Source of the DNA: CAIWHR01 sp963779805 | GTDB taxonomy: Bacteria; Pseudomonadota; Gammaproteobacteria; Burkholderiales; Casimicrobiaceae | Assembly (NCBI GenBank): GCA_963779805.1 | Contig: CAVZZN010000007.1 | Span: 407,155-471,154 of the forward strand | DNA: 64,000 nucleotides | Direction of reading: 5' to 3' | In this document: positions 36,979 to 45,379 of the stretch, in pieces | How the letters are laid out: every line of letters begins with the position of its first letter | Position numbering within the stretch: position 1 is the stretch's first letter | Position numbers and translations under genes: made by a program | The notes under the pieces: generated by a model | What the model saw: only the letters and a program-made list of their open reading frames with translations | The model's database searches: none | What the model was told of the DNA's origin: nothing

Positions 36979-37004
36979 GCATGCCGCAATGGGTTGCGGC
37001 ATGC
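36979..37004. promoter_or_regulatory. Perfect 10-6-10 inverted repeat upstream of the KorC-like operon
   Basis: GCATGCCGCA (36979-36988), loop ATGGGT, TGCGGCATGC (36995-37004). It lies 57-82 bp upstream of the TTG start at 36922 and downstream of the previous operon's terminator, in the only gap that can hold this operon's promoter (36923-37196). It may be an operator or a 5' leader hairpin. Apart from this and the terminator, I see nothing in the gap. Confidence 0.55.
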
Positions 37005-37196
37005 TACGCCAGCGTCGCCCGACGCGGAAGGGTTCGCATTCGCATCCGGGCGTAACGCGCACGCTGGACAGCGTGTGCGCCACAGGTCGCGAGACCACGC
37101 GTGTAGTGGGGTGAAGAGCTGGCCCTCGAGCTGCATCGAAGTGCGAGGCGTCGTCCCGGTCGATGCGCCGTCGCCGTGCTGCGCGGCGCGGCCGCC

Positions 37197-37225
37197 AAAA
37201 AGAACGGGCGCCTGGTCGCGCCCGT
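37197..37225 (-). terminator. Intrinsic terminator of the Nfn-OFOR operon
   Basis: On the minus strand ACGGGCGC (37225-37218), loop GACCAG, GCGCCCGT (37211-37204), then TC and five T residues (37201-37197). This is a textbook Rho-independent terminator, 23 bp past the stop of the 724-residue gene at 37248. It separates the two redox operons. Confidence 0.85.
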
Positions 37226-37247
37226 GAACGGAGCCTTTCGGGTCCCG

Positions 37248-39419
37248 TCAGAGGAACGGTCGCGCGCGCTCGAGCAGTGCCTCGAGGCCGGGCTCCTTCG
37301 GATTCCTCGGCTTGCCGGGATGGATGATCGATACCTGGCAGTTCTCGGCAGCCTCGACGAGTTGCGCATACGTGCCGGCAGCCGGATCGAGGATGAACGC
37401 CTGCTTGTTCTCGTTGTAGCCGAACATCTTGTTGTTGAGGTTCGTGCACTCGTTGCAGCTCGTGCAGCGCGGCGTCTCGATGTAGGGATCGTCGGACGGC
37501 GCTTCGGCCGCGGGTGCAGCCGCCGCGGCTGGCGCTGCCGTTGCCGCTTCCGCCGCCGGCGCGGGCGCCGCCGCCGGGGCCTTGGCCTGTGCCTCGGCCG
37601 CCTTGCGCGCCTCTTCCTCGCGAGCGGCGCGCTCGCGGGCGAGCAGCCGCTCCGCGTGCGAATTGTTGACGCCGCCGAGCTCCTGCAGGCTGTGCCACAT
37701 GTCGCGGCAGCGCCGCGCTTCGCGCATCAGCTTCTCGTCGACGATGACCTTCTGCAGCCGGTTCTCCGCGTCGACCATGATGGCGCACGGCACGGTGCCG
37801 GCCTGGCGCACGCCCGCGGCGAGCGCCGATCCGACGGGTGTCATGGCAGCGTTCCACTTCGCCCGCGGCACCCGCGCGAAGTGGCGCAGGAAACGGGCAT
37901 CGCACGCGACGAAGTCGACGAACGTGAACGCGGCGTCCTCCAGCACGCGCTGGTGATTCGCGTCCTCGTACTCGAAACGCTGCACCGGCCAGTCCTGGCC
38001 GAGCTGCGGATTCGCGGCGAGATCGAAGCGGGAGGCCCAGTCGGCGCCAGCCGACGGGTCGTAGGTGAACGCCGGGAACGCGCGCGATTCCATCGCCGCG
38101 GCCGCGAGCAGATACGGCGGGAGCAGCGCCGACGATTCCGGCGGACAGAAGCAGCTGAACAGCGCCGGACCGCCGAACTGCAGGCCCTGCACGATCTCGT
38201 CGCGATACTGGAACAGGTTCGATGCGCTCGACTGCAGCACGTACACCTCGTTCAGCCCCATCGCCATGTGCGTGAGCTGGCGCGTGCGCGCGCCGAAGCC
38301 GAAGTGCGCGTCGCCGGGATGCGTCTCGTCGAGAATGTCCTCGACCTGCACCAGCACCTTCATCGGCAGGCCCGAGGAGAGCATCTCCATCAGGGTGCTG
38401 TTCTCGACGGCGTCGAGCTTCGCCGCCGTCGTGCAGACGAGGTAGTCCGGGAAGAGCGCGAGATCCTTCGGATCGAGATCCTCCTCGCCGTACTCGTTGA
38501 AGTAGGCATCGTGGCGCGCCTCGCGGTACTCGCCGGCGATCTCGAGCTCCGCGACCGCGATGGCGCGCGCAAGGCTCACCACCTCCGGCATGCGCACGCG
38601 ATAAGCGGACAGCGCCTGCTGGCAGCTCGTGAACGTGAACGCGTACGGCGTGGCGCCGCCGTCCATCGGATAGAACCGCTGCGATTGCAGCACGTCGAGC
38701 AGCGCACGGATGCGCTCGCGGCGCGCTTCCGGCATCGCCGTGTCGGGCGTCCCGGCGGTCAGGATCGACGACATCGCGTCGAAGTCGAACGTGTCGTCGT
38801 GCAACGAGCCGACCGCGGCGCGCAGGTTGTCGGCGCTGCGTCCGGATGCCGAGCGCACGAAGTCCGCCTGCAGGATGTCGGAAAGCTTCTGGATGAGGCG
38901 CTCGACCTCTTCGCGGAACTGCCGCGCCTTGCGCGCATACACCCGCTGCGCGGCGTGCGCGAGGAGCTTCGGCGCGAGCGCCGTGTTGCAGTCGACGATC
39001 TCGCCGTCGATCTTGATCGCCGCGCGCGCCTTGGCGAGGCTCTCGGCGACATCGCCCTTGCCGAGCTTGCTTGCCGCCGCGGTCCACAGGGCCGACAGCG
39101 TGCCGCTCTCGCCGCCGGCGAGGATCGCGCGGACCGCGGTCTCGAGGCGCAGCACGTGGTGGCTGACGCGATCGCCGTCGTCGCCTTGCGCAACCTGCTG
39201 CAGCGTGCGATCGACGAGCGCCGACAGCGCCTCGACGCAGGCTGCGCCCTCGTCGCCGCCGGCGAGCACGAGGGGGAAGTCGTAGCGCAGGCTCGCGAGG
39301 TTGCGATAGCGCGCGAGCAAGGCGGGCAGCAGCGCGAGCGGCTCGACGGCGTCGAGGTCGGCGGCCGGCCGCTTGCCGGTCAGGTGAAAGGCGACGTGGG
39401 TCTGGAGTTCTGCTTCCAT
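37248..39419 (-). CDS. Unknown 724-residue protein with OFOR-like middle and C-terminal ferredoxin domain
   Basis: I cannot assign a function. Residues 1-200 look helical with no known motif. The middle (about 380-455) has MAMGLNEVYVLQSSASNLFQ, GLQFGGPALFSCFCPPES and AMESRAFPAFTYDPSAG. By eye this resembles the final part of the TPP domain of pyruvate:ferredoxin oxidoreductases, but no GDGD TPP motif is present. An Ala/Pro/Glu linker (about 590-640) leads to a single-cluster ferredoxin domain with CTSCNEC near 647 and the fourth Cys in AAENCQVSIIHPGKP. The gene is last in the Nfn-OFOR operon, 58 bp after the beta subunit, and just before the terminator. An electron-transfer or scaffold subunit of the OFOR is the best inference. 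Confidence 0.75.
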   Translation of the reverse strand: MEAELQTHVAFHLTGKRPAADLDAVEPLALLPALLARYRNLASLRYDFPLVLAGGDEGAACVEALSALVDRTLQQVAQGDDGDRVSHHVLRLETAVRAILAGGESGTLSALWTAAASKLGKGDVAESLAKARAAIKIDGEIVDCNTALAPKLLAHAAQRVYARKARQFREEVERLIQKLSDILQADFVRSASGRSADNLRAAVGSLHDDTFDFDAMSSILTAGTPDTAMPEARRERIRALLDVLQSQRFYPMDGGATPYAFTFTSCQQALSAYRVRMPEVVSLARAIAVAELEIAGEYREARHDAYFNEYGEEDLDPKDLALFPDYLVCTTAAKLDAVENSTLMEMLSSGLPMKVLVQVEDILDETHPGDAHFGFGARTRQLTHMAMGLNEVYVLQSSASNLFQYRDEIVQGLQFGGPALFSCFCPPESSALLPPYLLAAAAMESRAFPAFTYDPSAGADWASRFDLAANPQLGQDWPVQRFEYEDANHQRVLEDAAFTFVDFVACDARFLRHFARVPRAKWNAAMTPVGSALAAGVRQAGTVPCAIMVDAENRLQKVIVDEKLMREARRCRDMWHSLQELGGVNNSHAERLLARERAAREEEARKAAEAQAKAPAAAPAPAAEAATAAPAAAAAPAAEAPSDDPYIETPRCTSCNECTNLNNKMFGYNENKQAFILDPAAGTYAQLVEAAENCQVSIIHPGKPRNPKEPGLEALLERARPFL

Positions 39420-39477
39420 GATCGGGCGATTCCGTTGGTTGTCGTGAAGGAGCTGCCGGGGCGCGATGCGCGCGTCC

Positions 39478-40467
39478 TCATGCGACCGGCGCCGGCTCCT
39501 TCTGCTCCTCGGGCCAGACGGTGAACTTGTCGAATTCGGACTCGAGTCCGGTCTTGATGAGGCTCGCGGTGCGCAGATGCGAGATCGCGCGCAGGTCCTC
39601 GTAGCACGGCACCTCGGGGTTGCGGTAGAGGATGCCGACCGGGATCGGGTCCATCGATCCCGCGATCTCGCGCGCACGATCGAGGTTCGACGGATCGTGC
39701 TCCTCGACGTTGCGATAGACCTTCGCCAGCGACGGGCTAAGCGTGAGGCCGTCCGGATGCTGCAGCAGCTTCACCTTCTGCGGATCGTGCAGCCACGGCT
39801 CGAGCAGCTTCGGCAGCCATTCCGGGCAGCGCTGCACGATGCGCACGAACGAGAGCCCCTTGTGATGGAACGCGGCGCGCACGATGTCGTACATCACTTC
39901 GGGAATCCAGTCGACCGTCTGCGCGACGAACGACACGTTCTGCACGCCCAGCGTGACCGTCAGCGGATTGAGGCCCTCGAGATACGAGCCGCGCGGAGTC
40001 GTGTTGCTCTTCAGGCCCTTGGGCGAGGTCGGCGAGGCCTGCATCTTGGTGAGGCCGTAGATCTGGTTGTCGTGCAGGAACACCGTCATGTTCATGTTGT
40101 AGCGGATCGCGTGGATCCAGTGCGCGGCGCCGATGCTGCAGCAGTCGCCGTCGCCGGTGTTCACGAACACGTGCAGGTCCGGGCGCGCCATGCGCACGCC
40201 TTCCGCGATCGGCAGCGCGCGGCCGTGGATGCCGTGGAAGCCGTACGTCTTCATGTAGTGCGGGAAGCGGCTCGAGCAGCCGATGCCCGAGATGAACGCC
40301 GTCTTTTCCGGCCGCAACTGCTCGTCGCGGCACAGGCGCTGCACGGCCGCGAGAATCGCGTTGTCGCCGCAGCCCGTGCACCAGCGCGGCACGCCGCTCT
40401 GGTAGTCCTCGAGCTCGTGCCGCTCCTCGTAGAGGCGGATCATGCATTCGGTGGCAGCAGTGGTCAT
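39478..40467 (-). CDS. 2-oxoacid:acceptor oxidoreductase beta subunit (first operon)
   Basis: A 329-residue OFOR beta subunit. The cluster and substrate region is PRWCTGCGDNAILAAVQRLC with FISGIGCSSRFPHYMKTYGF. The TPP motif is NTGDGDCCSIGAAHWIHAIR and VFLHDNQIYGLTKMQASPTS. PEWLPKLLEPWLHDP and later segments differ clearly from the korB-like gene at 32-33 kb, so the two are old paralogs, not a recent duplication. No separate ferredoxin (delta) subunit is encoded nearby; the ferredoxin-tailed gene immediately downstream could fill that role. It follows the gamma-alpha gene by 14 bp. Confidence 0.9.
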   Translation of the reverse strand: MTTAATECMIRLYEERHELEDYQSGVPRWCTGCGDNAILAAVQRLCRDEQLRPEKTAFISGIGCSSRFPHYMKTYGFHGIHGRALPIAEGVRMARPDLHVFVNTGDGDCCSIGAAHWIHAIRYNMNMTVFLHDNQIYGLTKMQASPTSPKGLKSNTTPRGSYLEGLNPLTVTLGVQNVSFVAQTVDWIPEVMYDIVRAAFHHKGLSFVRIVQRCPEWLPKLLEPWLHDPQKVKLLQHPDGLTLSPSLAKVYRNVEEHDPSNLDRAREIAGSMDPIPVGILYRNPEVPCYEDLRAISHLRTASLIKTGLESEFDKFTVWPEEQKEPAPVA

Positions 40468-40481
40468 GGTCTCGTCTCCCT

Positions 40482-42395
40482 TTATTTCTTCGCCGCGAGC
40501 TTGTCGCGGATCACGCTCACCACGGTGGCGGGCGTGATCGGCTGACCGCGGACCTGGGTCCAGCAGTCGATGTCGACGAGATAGCGCGCACGCAGCATCA
40601 TCGCCACGGCCGCGTAGCGGCGGTTGTTCTCGTCGATGATCGCCTCGTCGGCCCTGTCGCTCCAGTTCTGCTCGACGGTTATCACCTTCTTGAATCCGGC
40701 CATCGCTTCCTTCACGCCGGGCTGCAGCGGTTGCAGGAAGCGCAGGTGGAGTGAGGAGACCTTGAGTCCCTCGGCCCGGGCACGCGCCACCGCTTCCTCG
40801 ATCGTGCCCTTGGTGCTGCCCCAGCCGATCACCAGCAGGTCGCCTTCGGGATCGCCGAAGATCGGCGCGGGCTTCAGCGTCTTGGCGAACGCGGCGAGCT
40901 TCAGGCTGCGCGCGCGCAGGCCTTCCTCGTTGATGTCCGGGTCGTACGCGACGTGGCTCAGCCGGTCGTGCGCGAGGCCGGTCACGGTGTGCATCCCGTT
41001 CGGCTGTCCCGGCACGAAGCGGCGCGCGAGGCCCGTCTTCTCGTTCCAGTCGTACGGCTTGGCGCCCTTGGGCACCGGACTCTGGTCGATCGGCGGCGCG
41101 AGCCACGACTCCTTGAACTGCGGCCGCGGGAACGGCGTCTGGGAGCTCGCGAGATTGGCATCGGTGAGCACCACCACGACCATGTTGAACGTCTCGGCGA
41201 TCTTGCGCGCCGTGATGACCGAATAGAAGCAGTCCTCGATGGTGCTCGCGGCCATCACCACCTTGGGCGCGTCGCCGTGACTGCCGTAGATGGCAGTGAG
41301 CAGATCGCCCTGCTCCGACTTGGTGGGCTGGCCCGTGCTGGGGCCACCGCGCTGCACGTTGATGACGACGAGGGGGATCTCGGCCATGACCGCAAGGCCG
41401 ATGGCCTCCTGCTTGAGCGAAAAGCCGGGGCCGGAGGTGATCGTCACGGTGCACTTGCCCGCGTACGAGGCACCGATCGCGAACGCGCAGGCCGCGATCT
41501 CGTCCTCCGCCTGGTGCACGATGCCGCCCACCTTCTCGAACACGTCGGCGAGGTAATGCGACGCCGACGTTGCCGGCGTGATCGGATACATCGCGCAGAT
41601 CTCCATGCCCGATGCCAGCACGCCCAGCGCGAGTGCCGTGTTGCCGTTGGCCACCACCTGTGCCTCCTTCGGGGGCACGGCGGGGATCCTGTACTTGAGC
41701 TCGATGTTGGCGTCGGCCCAGGCGTGGCCCGCTTCCAGCAGCGCGACGTTGGTCTTCACGACGGCGGCGGCCTTCTTGCCGAACGTGAGCGCGATCTGAT
41801 CGCGCGCGAGGGCGAGATCGAGGCTGTACATGCTGCACAGGATGCCCAGGGCGAACATGTTCTTGCCGCGACGCGCGTCCGCCACGAGCTTGCGGCACTC
41901 GCGCTCCATCGGGATTTCGCGCACGTCGTAGCCGCTCTCGACCAGCTTCTCGTACGTGTCGCGATAGGACTCGGCCACCTTGGGGTCCGCATCGTCGCGC
42001 CACATGCTCTCGAGCAGGATGGCGCAGCCGGGCTTCAGCTCGCCGGCCCGCACGCGACCGAGCAGCACCTGCTCGTTGAATGCGACCACGAGGTCCGTCT
42101 GGTCGCCGCCGTTGCTGACGCGCTCCGCTCCGATGCGGATGCGGTTGCCGGAAGCGCCCGCCACGCTGCGCGCCGGGGGCCGGATCTCGGCCGGGATGAT
42201 CTCGGTGGTCCACACGCCGTAGCCCATGCGGGCCGCCAGCGAGCCGAGCGCCTGCCCGCAGCGTTGCGCGCCTTCGCCGGAGTCGCTGATCACCTCGATG
42301 ATCTGCTCGGTGAGCTGGGTGACCTTCTTGCGGCCGCTGCCGCTGCGCGGCCTGGGTGCCGCTTTTGCCGCTTCCTGCAGGATGGTGTCGCTCAT
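40482..42395 (-). CDS. 2-oxoacid:acceptor oxidoreductase gamma-alpha fusion subunit (first operon)
   Basis: A 637-residue fusion. The gamma domain begins after a basic linker with VISDSGEGAQRCGQALGSLA. The alpha domain starts with ALALGVLASGMEICAMYPIT and contains HQAEDEIAACAFAIGASYAG, TITSGPGFSLKQEAIGLAVM and NVQRGGPSTGQPTKSEQGDL. The gamma domain accepts electrons via CoA-dependent chemistry in this family; the alpha domain contributes to the TPP site. The C-terminus has VIGWGSTKGTIEEAVARARA. The ATG at 42395 is the first to give the conserved N-terminus MSDTILQEAAKAA. It is translated between nfnB (37-bp gap) and the beta subunit. Confidence 0.9.
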   Translation of the reverse strand: MSDTILQEAAKAAPRPRSGSGRKKVTQLTEQIIEVISDSGEGAQRCGQALGSLAARMGYGVWTTEIIPAEIRPPARSVAGASGNRIRIGAERVSNGGDQTDLVVAFNEQVLLGRVRAGELKPGCAILLESMWRDDADPKVAESYRDTYEKLVESGYDVREIPMERECRKLVADARRGKNMFALGILCSMYSLDLALARDQIALTFGKKAAAVVKTNVALLEAGHAWADANIELKYRIPAVPPKEAQVVANGNTALALGVLASGMEICAMYPITPATSASHYLADVFEKVGGIVHQAEDEIAACAFAIGASYAGKCTVTITSGPGFSLKQEAIGLAVMAEIPLVVINVQRGGPSTGQPTKSEQGDLLTAIYGSHGDAPKVVMAASTIEDCFYSVITARKIAETFNMVVVVLTDANLASSQTPFPRPQFKESWLAPPIDQSPVPKGAKPYDWNEKTGLARRFVPGQPNGMHTVTGLAHDRLSHVAYDPDINEEGLRARSLKLAAFAKTLKPAPIFGDPEGDLLVIGWGSTKGTIEEAVARARAEGLKVSSLHLRFLQPLQPGVKEAMAGFKKVITVEQNWSDRADEAIIDENNRRYAAVAMMLRARYLVDIDCWTQVRGQPITPATVVSVIRDKLAAKK

Positions 42396-42432
42396 GTTTC
42401 GCTTTGCAGTCGTTGTGAGGAGGCGTGGATGA

Positions 42433-43935
42433 TCATGCCGCGCGGATGCGCACGAAGTTGCGCTCGCGCGGCTCGATGCCGAACCAGCGCGCGTTGGCCT
42501 TGCCCTCGAGCGCATAAGGAGCATCGACGTCGCGGATGCCGAGGTAGCCTTTCATGCCGCGCGCCGCCTTGCGCCCCGCGCCCATCGCCTGGATCACGGT
42601 GGCCGCGCCGGTGACGATGTCGCCGCCGGCGTACACGCCCGGAATCGACGTCGCGAGATTCTCATCGGTGGCGATGTAGCCCCACTTGTTGAGCTTCAGC
42701 GTGGACGTCTGGCCCATGATCGGATTGGCATTGGTGCCGATCGCGAACACGACGAGGTCGACCTCGATGTCGTGCTCGCTGCCCGCGACGGGGATCGGGC
42801 GGCGCCGGCCGGAATCGTCCGGCTCGCCCAATTCCATGGTGACGCATCGCATCGCGCGGACGCCGCCCTTGCCGTCGTCGAGCACCTCCACGGGATTGGT
42901 GAGCCAGTGGAACTCGACACCTTCCTCCTCTGCGTGGTGCACCTCCTCGGTCCGCGCCGGGCATTCCGTGCGGCTGCGGCGGTAGATGCAGTAGACCTTC
43001 TCGGCGCCCAGACGCAGCGAGACGCGCATCGCGTCCATGGCCGTGTTGCCGGCGCCGACCACCGCCACGCGCTTGCCGTGCGGCAGCGGCGTGTCGAAGC
43101 TCGGGAACTCCTTGGCGCGCATCAGGTTGCAGCGCGTGAGCAGCTCGTTCGCCGACAGCACGCCGTTGAGCGAGTCGCCGGGAATGCCCAGCATCGTGGG
43201 ATAGCCCGCGCCCGTGCCGATGAACACGGCGTGGAAGCCGAGCTCGTCGACCATCTGCTCGATCGTGAACAGGCGCCCCACCAGGGTATTGCACTCGAAC
43301 TTGACGCCCAGCTTCTCGAGGTTGCGGATCTCGGCGTCGATCACGTCGTTCGGAAGGCGGAAGTCGGGGATGCCGTAACGCAGCACCCCGCCGGGCTGGT
43401 GGAAGGCTTCGAACACGGTGACGTCGCACCCGGCCTTCGCCATGTCGGCGGCGCACGCCATGCCGGCCGGTCCCGATCCGACGATGCCGACGCGATACGG
43501 CGCGGGCTCGATGTACGGCAGGTTGCTCCAGCCTTCCGCGATGGCCTTGTCGCCGACGTAGCGCTCGAGACGGCCGATCGCGACGGGCTCGAGAGTCTCG
43601 CCGACGTTGCACACGCCCTCGCACTGGTTCTCCTGCGGACACACGCGACCGCACACGGCGGGCAGCAGGTTGGTCGCGGCGATGACGTCGTACGCGCCCC
43701 GGAAGTCCTTCTTCGTGATCTTCTCGATGAAGCCCGGGATGTCGATGTTCACCGGGCAGCCGGCGATGCACGGCTGCTCCGGGCACATGAGGCAGCGCTC
43801 GGCCTCGAGCAGCGCGTCCTCGAGGCTGTAGCCGCAGGCCACCTCCTCGAAGTTCTTCGCGCGGACGTGCGGGTCCTGCTCGCGCATCGGCGTGCGCGCC
43901 TGCGGGATGGTGCGGATGGTCTTTTTCTTGGCCAT
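42433..43935 (-). CDS. nfnB: NfnB/GltD-like NADPH-binding Fe-S flavoprotein
   Basis: A 500-residue protein. The N-terminal cysteine-rich Fe-S region has CLMCPEQPCIAGCPVNI and AVCGRVCPQENQCEGVC. FAD site: VGIVGSGPAGMACAADMAKA. NAD(P) site: VAVVGAGNTAMDAMRVSLRL. The end of the FAD domain is GVYAGGDIVTGAATVIQAMG. Glutamate synthase small subunits look similar, but there is no gltB here. An NfnA/SudB-type gene lies 15 bp upstream, the pairing found in NfnAB, the electron-bifurcating NADH-dependent reduced ferredoxin:NADP oxidoreductase. The OFOR genes downstream would supply reduced ferredoxin. Bifurcation itself is inferred. Confidence 0.85.
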   Translation of the reverse strand: MAKKKTIRTIPQARTPMREQDPHVRAKNFEEVACGYSLEDALLEAERCLMCPEQPCIAGCPVNIDIPGFIEKITKKDFRGAYDVIAATNLLPAVCGRVCPQENQCEGVCNVGETLEPVAIGRLERYVGDKAIAEGWSNLPYIEPAPYRVGIVGSGPAGMACAADMAKAGCDVTVFEAFHQPGGVLRYGIPDFRLPNDVIDAEIRNLEKLGVKFECNTLVGRLFTIEQMVDELGFHAVFIGTGAGYPTMLGIPGDSLNGVLSANELLTRCNLMRAKEFPSFDTPLPHGKRVAVVGAGNTAMDAMRVSLRLGAEKVYCIYRRSRTECPARTEEVHHAEEEGVEFHWLTNPVEVLDDGKGGVRAMRCVTMELGEPDDSGRRRPIPVAGSEHDIEVDLVVFAIGTNANPIMGQTSTLKLNKWGYIATDENLATSIPGVYAGGDIVTGAATVIQAMGAGRKAARGMKGYLGIRDVDAPYALEGKANARWFGIEPRERNFVRIRAA

Positions 43936-43950
43936 GGCGTTTCGTTGACC

Positions 43951-44844
43951 TCAGAAGAATTCGGGATCGGTGGCCGATTGCACGACGCTCTGGTTCTGCT
44001 GCATCAGCCGGCAGTTTTCGTTGAAGCGCTCCATCGCGGCTTTCTCTTCCTCGGTGAAGCGCTTCAGACGCGTGATGAGGTCGTCGAAGTCGACCTGGTG
44101 GCCGTCGAAGTCGGGACCGTCGACGCAGGCGAACTTCACCTCGCCGCCGACCTTGACGCGACATCCGCCGCACATGCCCGTGCCGTCCACCATCAGCGGG
44201 TTGAGGCTCACCATCGTCTTGATGCCCGCCGCGCGCGTGGCATCCGCGGCCGCCTTCATCATCACCGGCGGACCGATCGCGACGCACTCCTCGATGTCGG
44301 GATGACGCTCGAGCGCGAGCTTGATGCCGATGCCCACGTGGCCCTTCACGCCGGCCGTGCCGTCGTCGGTGCAGAGGATGAAGTCGTCGCACACGCTGCG
44401 ATACTTGTCCTCCCAGAACACGAGGCTCTTGGTGCGAAAGCCGATCACGCCGATGACGTAGGCGCCGGCCTCCTGGAACGCGCGCGCCTGCGGAAACGTG
44501 GGCGCGACGCCGAGGCCGCCGCCGACGCAAAGCACTTTCTTGAGCTTCTTGATCGGGCTCGGAATGCCCATCGGGCCGACCATCGCGTACAGCGTGCTGC
44601 CGACCGTGCACATCTGCTGCATCTCGCGCGTGCTCTTGCCCACCGCCTGGATCACGAGCGTGATCGTGCCCTCGTTCGCGTCGTAGTCGGCGATCGTGAG
44701 GGGAATGCGCTCTCCTTCCGGATGCGACATCACGATCACGAACTGGCCGGCCTTGGCGGCACGGGCCATCAGCGGATGCTTGACCTTGAGCAGGTACGTG
44801 ACGTCGGAAAAGTCCTCGCGGGCGACGATCTCGAAGTTCGACAT
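43951..44844 (-). CDS. nfnA: NfnA/SudB-like FAD/NAD-binding protein with [2Fe-2S]
   Basis: A 297-residue member of the ferredoxin-NADP reductase superfamily. The FAD contact is GERIPLTIADYDANEGTITL, the NAD-binding loop VLCVGGGLGVAPTFPQARAF, and the C-terminal [2Fe-2S] region GTGMCGGCRVKVGGEVKFAC with VDGPDFDGHQVDFDDL. Annotation pipelines call such proteins sulfide dehydrogenase subunit beta or dihydroorotate dehydrogenase electron-transfer subunit. Its place beside the GltD-like gene makes NfnA the better name. It is the first gene of the five-gene operon. AGGGA lies about six bases before the ATG at 44844. Confidence 0.85.
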   Translation of the reverse strand: MSNFEIVAREDFSDVTYLLKVKHPLMARAAKAGQFVIVMSHPEGERIPLTIADYDANEGTITLVIQAVGKSTREMQQMCTVGSTLYAMVGPMGIPSPIKKLKKVLCVGGGLGVAPTFPQARAFQEAGAYVIGVIGFRTKSLVFWEDKYRSVCDDFILCTDDGTAGVKGHVGIGIKLALERHPDIEECVAIGPPVMMKAAADATRAAGIKTMVSLNPLMVDGTGMCGGCRVKVGGEVKFACVDGPDFDGHQVDFDDLITRLKRFTEEEKAAMERFNENCRLMQQNQSVVQSATDPEFF

Positions 44845-44860
44845 GGAAGATCCCTGTGTG

Positions 44861-44889
44861 GCTTTAGAAGGTGGCCACTGCTGTGTAAA
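44861..44889 (-). promoter_or_regulatory. Candidate promoter of the Nfn-OFOR operon
   Basis: On the minus strand TTTACA (44889-44884), 17 bp, TAAAGC (44866-44861), 17 bp before the nfnA start. The -35 is fair, the -10 is weak. It is the best sigma-70-like pair in the gap but is unproven. Confidence 0.3.
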
Positions 44890-44928
44890 CCCGGCGCGAC
44901 CGGGGCCGTGCTGCGCAATGCGTCGCCG

Positions 44929-44954
44929 CACCGGGCGGGAACCACCGCCCGGTG
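44929..44954. promoter_or_regulatory. Perfect 10-6-10 inverted repeat upstream of nfnA
   Basis: CACCGGGCGG (44929-44938), loop GAACCA, CCGCCCGGTG (44945-44954), 85-110 bp upstream of nfnA. It has the same arm and loop lengths as the repeat before the second redox operon, though the sequence differs. It could be an operator or simply a GC-rich hairpin. Confidence 0.45.
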
Positions 44955-45379
44955 GCGGCCATGTCCGGCAGCCTTGTTGGCAGGAGGGAGATAAGATCGA
45001 GACGGGCGCCGGCGCAGGGACCCGCGACCGCGGTGCGGTCGGTCGCGTGCTCCGGATCTGTCGGTCTCAACCTGCCCTCCTTCGCTTGGAACGCGGGCCC
45101 GGGAATCGCGAATGCGCGGTGTGTAACCGGGCGGGTCCTACGATGTGCGACCGATGCTACGCTTTGCCGCAATGAGGCTCTACAGAAGCGTTTGATCTGC
45201 GTCACAAGTCGCGCTGATTGCGTTCGGACGCGCCGGTGCTCGAGGCTCGACAAGCGCCTGCGCCGCGGTCTTGCGAGACGTGCTGCACGGTCATGAGGGC
45301 GCATCGCGGAACGCACCCGCACGGCTGCGCTCGAAGGCAGGACAACGCGCCCGAGCATGCGGCGCACGGAGGATGGGAG

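Larger units (their letters stand above)
44845..45379. other. Long divergent gap between nfnA and egtB
   Basis: 535 bp with no convincing gene; the plus-strand frame at 44952-45296 is Arg/Cys/Ser-rich and looks non-coding. It holds the candidate nfnA promoter, the inverted repeat at 44929-44954, and TTGATCTGCGTCAC at 45192-45205, which matches the left half of an FNR/ANR site (TTGAT-N4) and poorly the right. A GGAGGA ribosome site for egtB is at 45367-45373. Confidence 0.4.

Noticed and set aside
42772..44994. A 740-codon plus-strand frame opposite nfnA/nfnB
   Set aside because: Antisense shadow of well-conserved flavoprotein genes.
44952..45296. A 114-codon frame in the nfnA/egtB gap
   Set aside because: Arg/Cys/Ser-rich composition, no ribosome site and no recognisable motif.
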